Source: Erinaceus europaeus
Taxonomy: Eukaryota > Chordata > Mammalia > Eulipotyphla > Erinaceidae
Direction: 5' to 3'
Length of the DNA stretch: 64,000 nucleotides
Assembly: GCF_950295315.1 (NCBI RefSeq)
Contig: NC_080176.1
Location: 34,871,006 to 34,935,005, forward strand
Part shown: piece by piece, positions 51,157 through 60,721 of the stretch
How the letters are laid out: each line of letters begins with the position of its first letter
How positions within the stretch are numbered: the stretch's first letter is position 1
Program-made: the position numbers and the translations under genes
The notes under the pieces: model-generated
Databases searched by the model: none
What the model was told of the DNA's origin: nothing
The model's input: only the letters and a program-made list of their open reading frames with translations

Positions 51157-53861
51157 TTTTTCTTTTTTTTTTTTAAATTTATTTCTTTATTGGGGAATTA
51201 ATGTTTTACATTCAACAGTAAATACAATAGTTTGTACATGCATAACATTCCCCAGATTCCCATTTAAGAATACAACCCCCACTATGTCATTTATCATCCT
51301 TCATGGACCTGTATTCTCCCCACTCACCCACCCCAGAGTCTTTTACTTGGGTGCAATATGCCAATTCCATTTCAGGTTTTACTTGTGTTTTCTTTTCTGA
51401 TCTTGTTTTTCAACTTCTGCTTGAGAGTGAGATCATCCCATACTCATCCTTCTGTTTCTGACTTATTTCACTCAACATGATTTTTTCAAGGCGCATCCAA
51501 GATCGGCTGAAAACGGTGAAGTCACCATTTTTTACAGCTGAGTAGTTTTCCATTGTGTATATATACCACAACCTGCTCAGCCACTCATCTGTTGTTGGAC
51601 ACCTGGGTTGCTTCCAGGTTTTGGATATTACAAATTGTGCTGCCAAGAACATATGTGTACACATATCTTTTTGGATGGGTGTGTTGGGTTCCTTAGGATA
51701 TATCCCCAGGAGAGGAATTGCAGGGTCATAGGGTAGGTCCATTTCTAGCCTTCTGAGAGTTCTCCAGACTGTTCTCCACAGAGGTTGGACCAATTGACAT
51801 TACCACCAGCAGTGCAGGAGAGTTCCTTTGACCCCACACCCTCTCCAGCATTTGCTGCTGTTACCTTTTCTGATGTATGACATTCTCACAGGAGTGAAGT
51901 GATATCTCATTGTTGTCTTTATTTGCATTTCTCTGACAATCAGAGACTTGGAGCATTTTTTCATGTGTTTCTTGGCCTTTTGGATCTCTTCTGTGGTGAA
52001 TATTCTGTCCAAGTCCCCCCCCCCCCATTTTTGGATGGGGTTATTTGTTGTCTTGTTGTTGAGTCTGGAAAGCTCTTTATATATGTTGGTTATTAAACTC
52101 TTATCTGATATATGGCATGTAAAGATCTTTTCCCATTCTGTGAGGGGTCTCTTGGTTTGGGTAGTGGTTTCTTTTGCTGTGAAGAAGCTTTTTAATTTGA
52201 TGTAGTCCCATAGGTTTATACTTTCCTTAGTCTTCTTTGTAATTGGATTCGTTTCATTGAAAATGTCTTTAAAATTTATGCAGAAAAGAGTTCTGCCAAT
52301 ATTTTCCTCTAAGTATTTGATAGTTTGTGGTCTAACATCCAAGTCCTTGATCCACCTGGAATTTACTTTTGTATTCTGTGAAATACAGTGATTCAGTTTC
52401 TTTCTTCTGCATGTTTCAACCCATTTTTTCCAACACCATTTGTTGAAGAGACTCTGCTTTCCCCATGTAATAGTCTGGGTCCCTTTGTCAAAGATTAGAT
52501 GTCCATAGGTGTGGGGCCTCATTTCTGGGCTCTCAATTCTATTCCACTGGTCAGTGTGTCTATTCATGTTCTAGTACCAAGCAGTTTTGATGACAATGGC
52601 CCTATAATACAGTTTGAGATCTGGGAGTGTGATGCCTCCAGTTCTGTTCTTTTTTCTCAAGATTATTTTGGCAATTCTAGGTCTTTTCTGGCTCCAGATA
52701 AACATTTGTAGCATTTTTTCTATTCTCCTATAAAAGTGTGCTTGGGATCTTGATGGGGATAGCATTAAATCTGTAGATGGCTCTGGGTAGTATATTCATT
52801 TTGATGATGTTAATTCTTCCAAGCCATGAGCATGGAATATCTTTCTACTTCTTTGTGTCTTTTTCAATTTCTTTGAGTAGTGACTCATAATTTTCAGTAT
52901 AGAAGTCTTTCACTTCTTTGGTTAGGTTTACTCCTAGATATTTTATTGTTTTTGTTGCTATAGTAAAAGGAATTGATTTCTGGATTTCAATTTCTTCTAA
53001 CTTAGTGTTTGCATAGAGGAATGCCACTGACTTTTGAATTTTAATTTTGTAGCCTGACACCTTACTGTATTTCCTGATGATTTCCAAAAGCTTCTTGCTG
53101 GATTCCTTAGGTTTTTCCATGTATACTATCATGTCATCTGCAAATAAGGAGAGTTTGACTTCTTCTCTTCCAATCTGTATGCCTTTAATTCCTTGCTCCT
53201 GCCTGATTGCTATGGCAAGAACTTCCAACACTATGTTGAATAGTAATGGTGATAGTGGGCAGCCCTGTCTAGTACCTGATCTGAGGGGAAATGCTTCCAG
53301 TTTTTCACCATTGAGTATGATGTTGGCTGTAGGTTTGCTATATATAGACTCCACTATCTTCAGGAATTTTCCATCTATTCCCATTTTTTGTAGTGTTTTG
53401 ATCATAAAGGGATGTTGGATTTTGTCCAAGGCTTTCTCTGAATCTATTGATATGACCATGTGGTTTTTGGTCTTGCTTTTGTTGATGTGGTAGATCACAT
53501 TGATTGATTTACATATATTAAACCAACCTTGCATGCCTGGGATAAACCCCACTTGGTCATGATGAACAATCTTTTTGATATACTGCTGTATCCGGTTGGC
53601 TAGAATTTTGTTCAATATTTTTGCATCTATGTTCATCAGAGATATTGGTCTGTAGTTTTCTTTTTTGGTTGTGTCCCTGTCTGCTTTTGGTATCAGGGTG
53701 ATGTTGGCTTCATAGAAGCTGGCAGGGAGTATTCCAGTGTCTTCAATCTTCTGGAATACTTTTAAAAGTAGAGGTATTAGTTCTTCTTTGAAGGTTTTGT
53801 AGAATTCATTTGTAAAACCATCTGGTCCAGGACTTTTATTTTTGGGTAGATTTTTGATAAC
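51157..53861 (-). mobile_element. L1, 5'-truncated, simple 3' UTR
   Basis: TSD TGAACAGGGATCTTT at 51142-51156 and 53862-53876. In element sense it ends with a UTR containing the signal-like CCCCAATAAAGAAATAAA region (51175-51197, reversed) and poly(A). Covers ORF2 from upstream of the palm domain to its stop. Confidence 0.95.
51410..53861 (-). pseudogene. L1 ORF2, reverse transcriptase to C-terminus, disrupted
   Basis: Recognisable RT blocks: [16 protein letters not shown], a palm region with [21 protein letters not shown] text ([13 protein letters not shown]) and the catalytic FADDM (53137-53151). Downstream is the [14 protein letters not shown]ys/His segment. Breaks: a TGG-to-TAG stop at about 52572, frameshifts near 52766-52845 and near 51795. 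It cannot encode full ORF2 activity. Confidence 0.93.
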
Positions 53862-53989
53862 TGAACAGGGATCTTTAAGCCAGTCCTTGTGCTTTGTTCC
53901 ATATGTGCTTAATCTGCTGTGCTACTGCCCGGCCCCCTTTTTCTGGATTGCTTTCAAGCTAGGGGAAATAAGTACTGATACAGGACATC

Positions 53990-54145
53990 TGGGACTGGGA
54001 GGTACATTCACTCTCAGGGACCCAGGTTGAATTCTTTGGCCACAACATGGGCAGCATTACACAAAAAGGAAGTTTCATGATAGTTGAATAATGCTATAAT
54101 GTCTTTCCTCCTTTTCTTTCCATTTCACCCTCCAAAAAAGGGGGG
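53990..54145 (+). mobile_element. Diverged tRNA-like SINE (G type)
   Basis: 'gggactgggaggtacattcactctcagggacccaggttgaattc' and 'aaggaagtttcatgatagttg' precede a CT-rich region. Confidence 0.55.
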
Positions 54146-54146
54146 G

Positions 54147-54325
54147 GTGAGGACTACTGGTAGTACACCTGACTGAGTGCATAAAGATCCAGGTTCAAGT
54201 CTTGTCTCCAATAGTTGCAATTGGTGAAGCCATGCTACTGGTGTATAGCTTCCTCATAATTTTTCCTTCCCTTCCTATGCCTGTGTCTTTACCCAAAATA
54301 AATAAATAAATATATTTAAAAAGCA
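54147..54325 (+). mobile_element. SINE-B, diverged
   Basis: 'ggactactggtagtacacctgactgagtgc', 'ggttcaagtcttgtctcc', AAATAAATAAATAAAT tail. Confidence 0.82.
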
Positions 54326-54475
54326 TGTGTGGGTGTGATGGTGTACTTGGTAGAGTGCACACATTGCCATGTGCAAGGACATAGGTTCAAGTCCCTTGTC
54401 GCCACTTGCAGGAGTGGTGAAATAGTGCTGTAGGTCTCTTTCTCTCTTCCCTCTCAGTCTCCCTCTGTCTTTTAA
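54326..54475 (+). mobile_element. SINE-B, shortened, in tandem
   Basis: 'gtgtgatggtgtacttggtagagtgcacac' begins at the tail of the previous copy; 'gtcgccacttgcaggagtggtg' core; the 3' tail is missing. Confidence 0.82.
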
Positions 54476-55233
54476 CACTATTGATAGATCAGAATATTTG
54501 CATTAGTACCTGCATTGCCAAAGAGACAAGGGAGGCCTATTCTGTAACAGTGGAACTCCTGGCTGGGAGAAATAGCCATTGCAGGATCAAATGTTGCTTC
54601 AGCCCTCTACGCTGCTCTGCTGTAAGAGTGAAGTGGTGCATAGTGAGCTCTTGGAAAGAAGGAGATAGTTTTGACAGAGGGACTTTGGTGGTTATGTAGA
54701 TTAAAAGTCAGCAGAGAAGTCAGCTGGGGCACAGGAGGAGGCTAAGAGGTTAGGCTACAACAGGAAGCTGCCACCACCCTAAACTAAGCTGCAAAGACAA
54801 AGGGAGGAGGAGGTGTTACAGGAGTGTGGGGGCTGGCATCTTCTGGCAGAAGCTGAGATCACGTTTTGAAGTCCATCTTTACAGGAGCTGGAGGAGGTGT
54901 ATCTTCTAAGGAAGATTGAGTTCCTCGTCCTTATGACTCCCAACCAGAACCTCTCTGAGGCCTACTGTTGTTGGTGCAGACAGAAACCAACTGACATGGG
55001 TCCAAAGAAAGACGGCCTGCAAGAGTCAGCCATTCTTTTCCCACAGTGAAGATTTAGGAATAAGCGAGGGCAGGAAAAGCTTCTCTTGCTCCAGGAATCT
55101 AGAAGCCTGTGTCGGGACTTCCCTCCTCTTCTAGGAAAAGCAGGTAGTCACAGCAGGAAAGAAGGTTAGGGTCCCTGAAGACAGTGGTAGGGTTCTACTA
55201 GAAGAGTCCTATACTCAGTGTAGACAGTGCCTG
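54476..55233. other. Unique or unrecognised DNA
   Basis: No repeat or domain is seen. Upstream flank of the solo LTR. Confidence 0.45.
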
Positions 55234-55405
55234 AGTAGGTGTTGGTATGCTTCTAAAAACCCCTTCTGTTTCATTAGTTTAATACCCCCTGCTTAACAAT
55301 GCATTCTATTTACATAACTACTGTATTCTATTTATATAACCACTGCTGCGGTCTATTTACATAAATCACTTTTACATTTACATAAAGCACCACCCTCCCT
55401 CCAGG

Positions 55406-55440
55406 GCATTGGTAGTTCAGTGGTAGAATTCTTGCCTGCT
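55406..55440 (+). repeat. tRNA-Gly 5'-half embedded in the LTR
   Basis: 35 nt match mammalian tRNA-Gly from nucleotide 1 (GCATTGG) through the D-arm (GTTCAGTGGTAGAA) into the anticodon, with 2 mismatches (G to A, C to T) plus a change in the last base. Homology stops inside the anticodon; there is no T-arm, so it is not a tRNA gene. It includes a pol III A-box-like segment. Confidence 0.88.
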
Positions 55441-55599
55441 CTGCCCCCTCTCCTTGTCATACCCTGATTTCCACCAGTCACTTTTCTCTCCACCCTCTCT
55501 ACAACACATCCTGTTTACACCCTACTTGGCAAGTATATTATTTTAGTTTTTAGTTTTAGTTTAGTCTAGCTTGGCATAGATTGCGCTGTGTCCTGCATG

Positions 55600-55605
55600 A
55601 ATAAA
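55600..55605 (+). promoter_or_regulatory. LTR polyadenylation signal
   Basis: AATAAA about 78 bases before the LTR end, at the R/U5 position expected for a retroviral LTR. Confidence 0.75.
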
Positions 55606-55890
55606 GAGATACTGCATACAGCTCAACCATGAGTCCCTGGTCGTCTGTTACCCGCCCGTGAAGCCAGCCTGTCGAAAACAACAAGTAGGGGTGCTCCCCA
55701 GGTACCTATGTTCTTCCAGAAGCACTAAATAACTGCTGGAGCTCCTTCAGTAGTGACTGGGACCCATTGTTCTGCTCTCAGAACAGCTGGCTTACTCGGG
55801 GGCATCTCCAAGAATGTTCTGGATGCGATTAGCAGGTTATGAATTACCCTGGAGAGGTGAGGAGGGGGATCACTATGAAATGTGACTTTT

Positions 55891-56828
55891 TGGGTTCATT
55901 ATTCTTAATAGCTGCATAGTATTCCATTGTGTACATATACTGCAGCTTTCTCAGCCACTCATCTGTTGTTGGACACCTGGGTTGCTTCCAGGTTTTAGCT
56001 ATTACAAATTGTGCTGCTATGAACATAGGTGTACACATATCTTTTTGGATGGGTATTATGGAGTCCTTAGGATATATCCCTAGGAGAGGAATTATTGGTC
56101 ATGTGGAAGGTCTATTTCTAGTTTTGTGAGGGTTCTCCAGACTGTTCTCCACAGGGGTTGGACCAATTTACACTCTCACCAGCAATGTAGGAGGGTTCCA
56201 TTGTCCCTACAACCTCTCCAGGATTTGTTGCTACTGTCACTTTTGATGAATGCCATTCTCACAGGAATGAGGTGGTATCTCAATATTGTCTTTATTTGCA
56301 TTTCTCTGACAATCAGTGACCTGGAGCAATTTTTCATATGTTTGTTGGCCTTTTGGATCTCTTCTTTGGTGAATGTTCTGTTCATATAATCTGCCCATTT
56401 TTGGATGGGGTCATTTACTTTTTGGTTGTTAAGTTTGGTGAGCTCTTTATATATTTTGGTTAATATTCTCTTGTCTGATGTGAAGATATTCTCCCCTTCT
56501 GTGAGGGGTCTCTTTGTTTGTGTGATGGTTTCTTTTGCTGTCAGAAGCTTTTCAATGTGATGTAGTCTCATTGATTTGTTTTTGTTTTAGTCTTTCTTGC
56601 AACTGGGTTTGAATCATCAAAGATATCCTTGAGGTTTAGGCGGGAAAGTGTTCCACCAATGTTTTCCTCTAAGTATTTGATAGTTTCTGGTCTAACATCT
56701 AGGTCCTTGATCCATTTGAAGTTGACTTTTGTTTCTGGTGAGATAAAGTGGTTCAGTTTCATTCTCCTGCATGTCTCAACCCAGTTTCCCCAGCACCATT
56801 TATTGAAGAGAACCTCCTTCCTCCATTT
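55891..56828 (-). pseudogene. Inverted L1 ORF2 remnant
   Basis: Fragments read [55 protein letters not shown], then [15 protein letters not shown] and TLLHCW, ending IKNNEPKKSHF. At least two frame breaks occur near 56568 and 56176. It is a C-terminal ORF2 piece of an older L1 subfamily than the copies at 62 kb. Confidence 0.9.
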
Positions 56829-57024
56829 CAGAAGCCAGACCTTCCACCTTCTGCACCCCATAATGATCTTGGGTCCATACTCCCAGAGGGGTAAAGAATA
56901 GGAAAGCTTTCAAGGGAGGGGATGGGATACAGAGTTCTGATGGTGGGAATCACATGGAATTGTACCCTTCTTATCCTATGGTCTTGTCAATAGTTTCATT
57001 TTATAAATAAAAATTAAAGAAAAA
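55891..57024 (+). mobile_element. L1 with 5' inversion (twin priming)
   Basis: TSD GAAATGTGACTTTT at 55877-55890 and 57025-57038. The right part (about 56829-57024) is a plus-strand L1 3' UTR ending in ATAAATAAAAATTAAAG and A-rich tail. The left part (55891-56828) is antisense ORF2 from MEYYAAIKNNEP (C-terminus) up to WRKEVLFNKWCWGNW. The junction falls at 'tttCAGAAG', sharing CAG with both segments. Confidence 0.93.
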
Positions 57025-57038
57025 GAAATGTGACTTTT

Positions 57039-57600
57039 GCATGCCTTGATAACTAAGCGTCACAGTTGTTTGGCTTTTTATGGTAAATCTTAGGTTGTAG
57101 TAACATTTGGGATATACAACATTGTTGATTCTGGAAATCTACAATGTTCTTCCTTTCTTATTTGATTATTCTTCTGCAGCTCTGCAGACCGTGCCTGCTT
57201 TCTATCTAGATGTATCCTGTGTGTGAACTGTAGGAATACATTTGTTAAGAGTTAAGGGGAAGGGGTACAAAAGTTGCCAGGCAACTCCCTGGAAACACAA
57301 GCTACAGAGTTTACACTTTTGGGTCACCTTGGGCAAGATATTCTGCTGCCGTAAGCCTTGGTTCTCTCTTGAGCAAATAAGAGTAATGTTTTTTGACAAT
57401 AGCACTGTTTTTTTCTTACTTTCAAGTATGCATTTATGATAAAAGATATGGATATACAAAAACATTTAAAGAAGAAAATAAAAATCACCTATGATTCTAC
57501 AATCAAACAATTATTGCTATGAATTTTCTGACTTTACCTTCAGTTTTTTTTCTAATTGGGTGCATATTTTAAGTTGAAACATACTATATATCTATATACA
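57039..57600. other. Unique or unrecognised DNA
   Basis: No supported feature. Confidence 0.4.
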
Positions 57601-57617
57601 AACATTTCACATTTTAT

Positions 57618-57976
57618 TTTATTTTTGCTTTTTATTTGTCTCCAGGGTTATTGCTGGGGCTCGGTGCCTGCTCTACAAATCCACTGCTCCTAGAGGCCAT
57701 TTTTCCCCTTTTGTTGCCCTTGTTTATCATTGTTGTCACTATTATTGTTGTTATTGTTGTCGTTGTTGTTGGATAGGACAGAGAGAAATTGGGAGAGAAG
57801 GGGAAGACAGAGAGGAGAAGAGAAAGATAGACACCTGCAGACCTTATTCACCGCTCTTGAAGTGACCTCCCTGCAGGTAGGGAGCTGGGGGTTTGAACCG
57901 GAATCCTTAAGCCGTCTTTGAGCTTTGAGGTTTGCGCCACATGCGCTTAAACCGTTGTGTTACCACCCAGCCCCCG
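57618..57976 (-). mobile_element. SINE-A, long form with 16-bp TSD
   Basis: Full element with terminal domain 'gtctccagggttattgctggggctcgg' to 'ctcctagaggcc'. Perfect TSD ACATTTCACATTTTAT at 57602-57617 and 57977-57992. Confidence 0.97.
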
Positions 57977-58039
57977 ACATTTCACATTTTATCAGTGAGA
58001 GAGTATATGAAGAATTAAAAAAAAATTATTATATTTATT

Positions 58040-58283
58040 TATTTTCCCTTTTTTTTTGCTATTATTGTTGTAGTTTTTGTTGTTGTTTTTGATGTCACTG
58101 TTGGATAAGACAGAGAGAAATGGAGAGAGGAGGGAAAGACAGAGAGGGGGAGAGAAAGACACCTGCAGACCTGCTTCACCGCCTGTGAAGCAACTCCCCT
58201 GAGGTGGGGAGCCTGGGGCTCTAACCGGGATCTTTACGCAGGCCCTTGCGCTTTGCGCCGTCTGTTCTTAACCTGCTACAACT
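58040..58283 (-). mobile_element. SINE-A, short form
   Basis: Tail, GTTGTTG middle, GAGAG region, 'gcctgtgaagcaactcccctgaggtgggg', head ending 'ttcttaacctgctac'. Confidence 0.93.
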
Positions 58284-58771
58284 CCCATATGAGGAATTTT
58301 TAAAGCCATGTATATTTTCTTTAATTTTTGGGGGGGGGGCAGGAGGTTAACGGTTTATAGCACATAGATACAATCTCTCATCTCACCGAGATAGGTGTCT
58401 GCAACATAGTATCACTCCAAACTAGGTCTATCGTCATGTACCACGGCCTGAAAGCCCCACCTCCTCAAGCCCCTCTCCTTCTCCTCCTTCTCTGGTGCCC
58501 TTTGCTTTGGTGAAAACCATTTTTTAAAAAGCACCAAGTAGTCAAATCATTCTAGTCAAACAGGTGCATTGCATTTTTTCATTTATTTCTCATCACTGAA
58601 TGTCTAGATTGCATCTAGGTTATTTTTCTTAAGGTCTGAATGGCTATATATATTTACTTATTTTTATGCCAAGAGGATTTATTAGAAAAAGACTTAAGGA
58701 CATGTTTATTTAGGAAAGGAGCAAAGAAGGTCCTCTTGTTTATATTTTCCCCTTTTCATTGATTTGATATT
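58284..58771. other. Unique DNA with a G-run
   Basis: About 10 G at 58330-58339; otherwise unrecognised. Confidence 0.4.
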
Positions 58772-58784
58772 AGCCTACAATATT

Positions 58785-59556
58785 TTATTTTTTTAAATAA
58801 TTTATTTCTTTATTGGGGAATTAATGCTTTACATTCAACAGTAAATACAATAGTTTGTACATGCATAACATTCCCCAGATCCCCATTTAACAATACAACC
58901 CCCACTATGTCATTCATCATCTTTCATGGACCTGTATTCTCCCCACCCACTCAACCACCCACCCACCCCAGAGTCTTTTACTTTGGGGTAATACTCCAAT
59001 TCCATTTCAGGTTCAACTTGTGTTTTCTTTTCTAATCTTGTTTTTCAACTTCGGCCTGAGAGTGAGATCATCCCATATTCATCCTTCTGTTTCTGACTTA
59101 TTTCACTCAACATGATTTTTTTCAAGGCCCATCCAAGATCGGCTGAAAACGGTGAAGTCACCAATTTTTACAACTGAGTAGTATTCCATTGTGTATATAT
59201 ACCACAACTTGCTCAGCCACTCGTCTGTTGTTGGACACCTGGGTTGCTTCCAGGTTTTGGCTATTACAAATTGTGCTGCCAAGAACATATGTGTACACAT
59301 ATCTTTTTGGATGGGTGTGTTGGGTTCCTTAGGATATATCCCCAGGAGGGGAATTGCAGGGTCATAGGGTAGGTCCATTTCTAGCCTTCTGAGAGTTCTC
59401 CAGACTGTTCTCCACAGAGGTTGGACCAATTGACATTCCCGCCAGCAGTGCAGAAGGGTTCCTTTGACCCCACACCCTCTCCAGCATTTGCTGCTGTTAC
59501 CTTTTCTGATGTATGACATTCTCACAGGAGTGAAGTGATATCTCATTGTTGTCTTG
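58785..59556 (-). mobile_element. L1, short 5'-truncated, simple 3' UTR
   Basis: 772 bp. TSD AGCCTACAATATT at 58772-58784 and 59557-59569. Contains the same UTR as 51157-51405 and the last part of ORF2. Confidence 0.95.
59050..59546 (-). pseudogene. L1 ORF2 C-terminal fragment
   Basis: Reads [35 protein letters not shown] and the segment to SWMGLEK, where one extra T in a T-run near 59117-59123 shifts the frame before the normal end. 5' truncation removes everything else. Confidence 0.9.
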
Positions 59557-59569
59557 AGCCTACAATATT

Positions 59570-60123
59570 ATAACATTTTAGGAGAATAGTTTCACAGCTG
59601 TGTGTGTTTGTGTATGTGTGTTTCTGTGTGTGTACAATGCTCTTCAACTTTGGCCAAAGTTCCTGTGTTTATCACACCAAACAGAACCTACCACCTACCT
59701 ATTCCCTTTTATGCCTGACCCTCTTCTCTCAGATAACCACCAAGGTTTTGTGACCAACATTGTTCCTGTAAATTTAGAACTTAGTACAGCGAAAAATACA
59801 AACATAATTAAGAAGTATTGAACCATGAGGAAGGTGAGATTTCCACAAGAATAACAAAGGGTCAATGTTCTTAGTAAAAATCAATGTGAAAACTACTATT
59901 TTATTCGTGTCAAAATCAGAGATGAAATAGAAAAAACATCCACTAACAATAAGTACCTAAAAAGTCTTCAAAGTCACTTGTAATCAAGAGCCACAAATTG
60001 AGACAGCAATATGGCTTAATTTTTTGCTTCTATAGTTAATAAAAATAAAGCCAAAATAGAAACTGTAATGCTAGTGACAATAATAATTCAGGTGGGAGAC
60101 AAAAGATTGATGATAGTTTTCCT
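59570..60123. other. Unique or unrecognised DNA
   Basis: Begins with a short GT-rich tract (59598-59632); no gene is supported. Confidence 0.4.
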
Positions 60124-60138
60124 GGAAAAACTAAACTG

Positions 60139-60411
60139 AGGGGGCTGGGCGGTGGTGCACCGGGTTAAGTGCACATAGTACAAAGCACTGGGACCAAGCA
60201 AGGATCCCGGTTAGATCACCTGGCTCTCCACCCGCAGGAGGTCTCCTCACCAATGGTGAAACAGGTCTGCAGGTGTCTTTCTCTCCTCTATCTTCCCCTT
60301 GTCTCTCAACTTCTCTTTGTCATATTAAAGAAGAAAAAATGGCCTACAGGAGCAAAGGATTTGTACTGCAGGCACCAAGCCCCAGAGACAACCCTGGAGA
60401 TAATAAATAAA
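60139..60411 (+). mobile_element. SINE-A, long form lacking the AAC middle
   Basis: 'ggctgggcggtggtgcaccgggttaag', core, CT-rich region, then directly 'aaatggcctacaggagcaaagg' to 'gacaaccctggaga'. Its right TSD copy (AAAAACTAAATTGA versus AAAAACTAAACTGA at 60125-60138) is split by the next SINE. Confidence 0.92.
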
Positions 60412-60419
60412 TAAAAACT

Positions 60420-60562
60420 AGGGCAGGGTTAGATAGCATAATGGTTATGCAAAGAGATTCTTGTGCCTGAGGCTTCAAAGTGCCAGGTTCAATCCCCTGC
60501 ACCACCATAAGCCAGAGTTGAGCAGTGCTCTGGCAAAAAAAAAAAAAAAAAAAAAAAAAAAA
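60420..60562 (+). mobile_element. SINE-C nested at a SINE-A tail
   Basis: 'gcagggttagatagcataatggttatgcaaagag' to 'gagcagtgctctggc' and a 27-A tail. AAAACTA borders both sides, inside the right TSD of the A copy. Confidence 0.94.
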
Positions 60563-60686
60563 CTAAATTGATAAGCCCTTTCAATTAAGACTTATTCATT
60601 AATTTATTAGTCAATAACTATCAAGTCCCTACTACATACAAGCATGTTTTAAGGCTCTTGTAGTCTTTCAAAAATACATGTAATTT

Positions 60687-60721
60687 GGTCTGGGAGGTGG
60701 CACAGTAGATAATACATTGGA
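60687..60721 (+). mobile_element. SINE-D head cut off by the foreign LINE
   Basis: 'ggtctgggaggtggcacagtagataatacattgga' is the first 35 nt of a D copy (A-box part). At 'ttct' the sequence passes straight into the LINE 3' end. The rest of the SINE is not in the window and is expected beyond the LINE and L1. Confidence 0.85.

Larger units (their letters stand above)
50895..53935 (-). mobile_element. SINE-A (long form) split by an L1
   Basis: Terminal domain, middle and core at 50895-51156, head resuming at 53877 ('taagccagtccttgtgctttg' to 'gctactgcccggcc'). A 2.7-kb L1 lies between, so the A copy predates it. Confidence 0.94.
55240..55683 (+). mobile_element. Solo LTR, class II (ERVK/IAP-like)
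   Basis: 444 bp with perfect inverted termini TGTTG...CAACA and a 6-bp TSD AGTAGG (55234-55239, 55684-55689). Six-base duplications and TG..CA ends fit class II endogenous retroviruses. A polyadenylation signal AATAAA lies at 55600. No internal retroviral sequence follows, so this is a solo LTR left by recombination. It also contains a tRNA-Gly half (55406-55440). Orientation is from the AATAAA. Family name uncertain. Confidence 0.9.

Noticed and set aside
54476..55233. Internal retroviral sequence upstream of the LTR
   Set aside because: The 6-bp TSD lies directly at the LTR borders and no gag, pol or env-like text is seen, so it is a solo LTR.
55406..55440. A functional tRNA-Gly gene
   Set aside because: Only the 5' half is present; anticodon stem partner, T-arm and terminator are missing.
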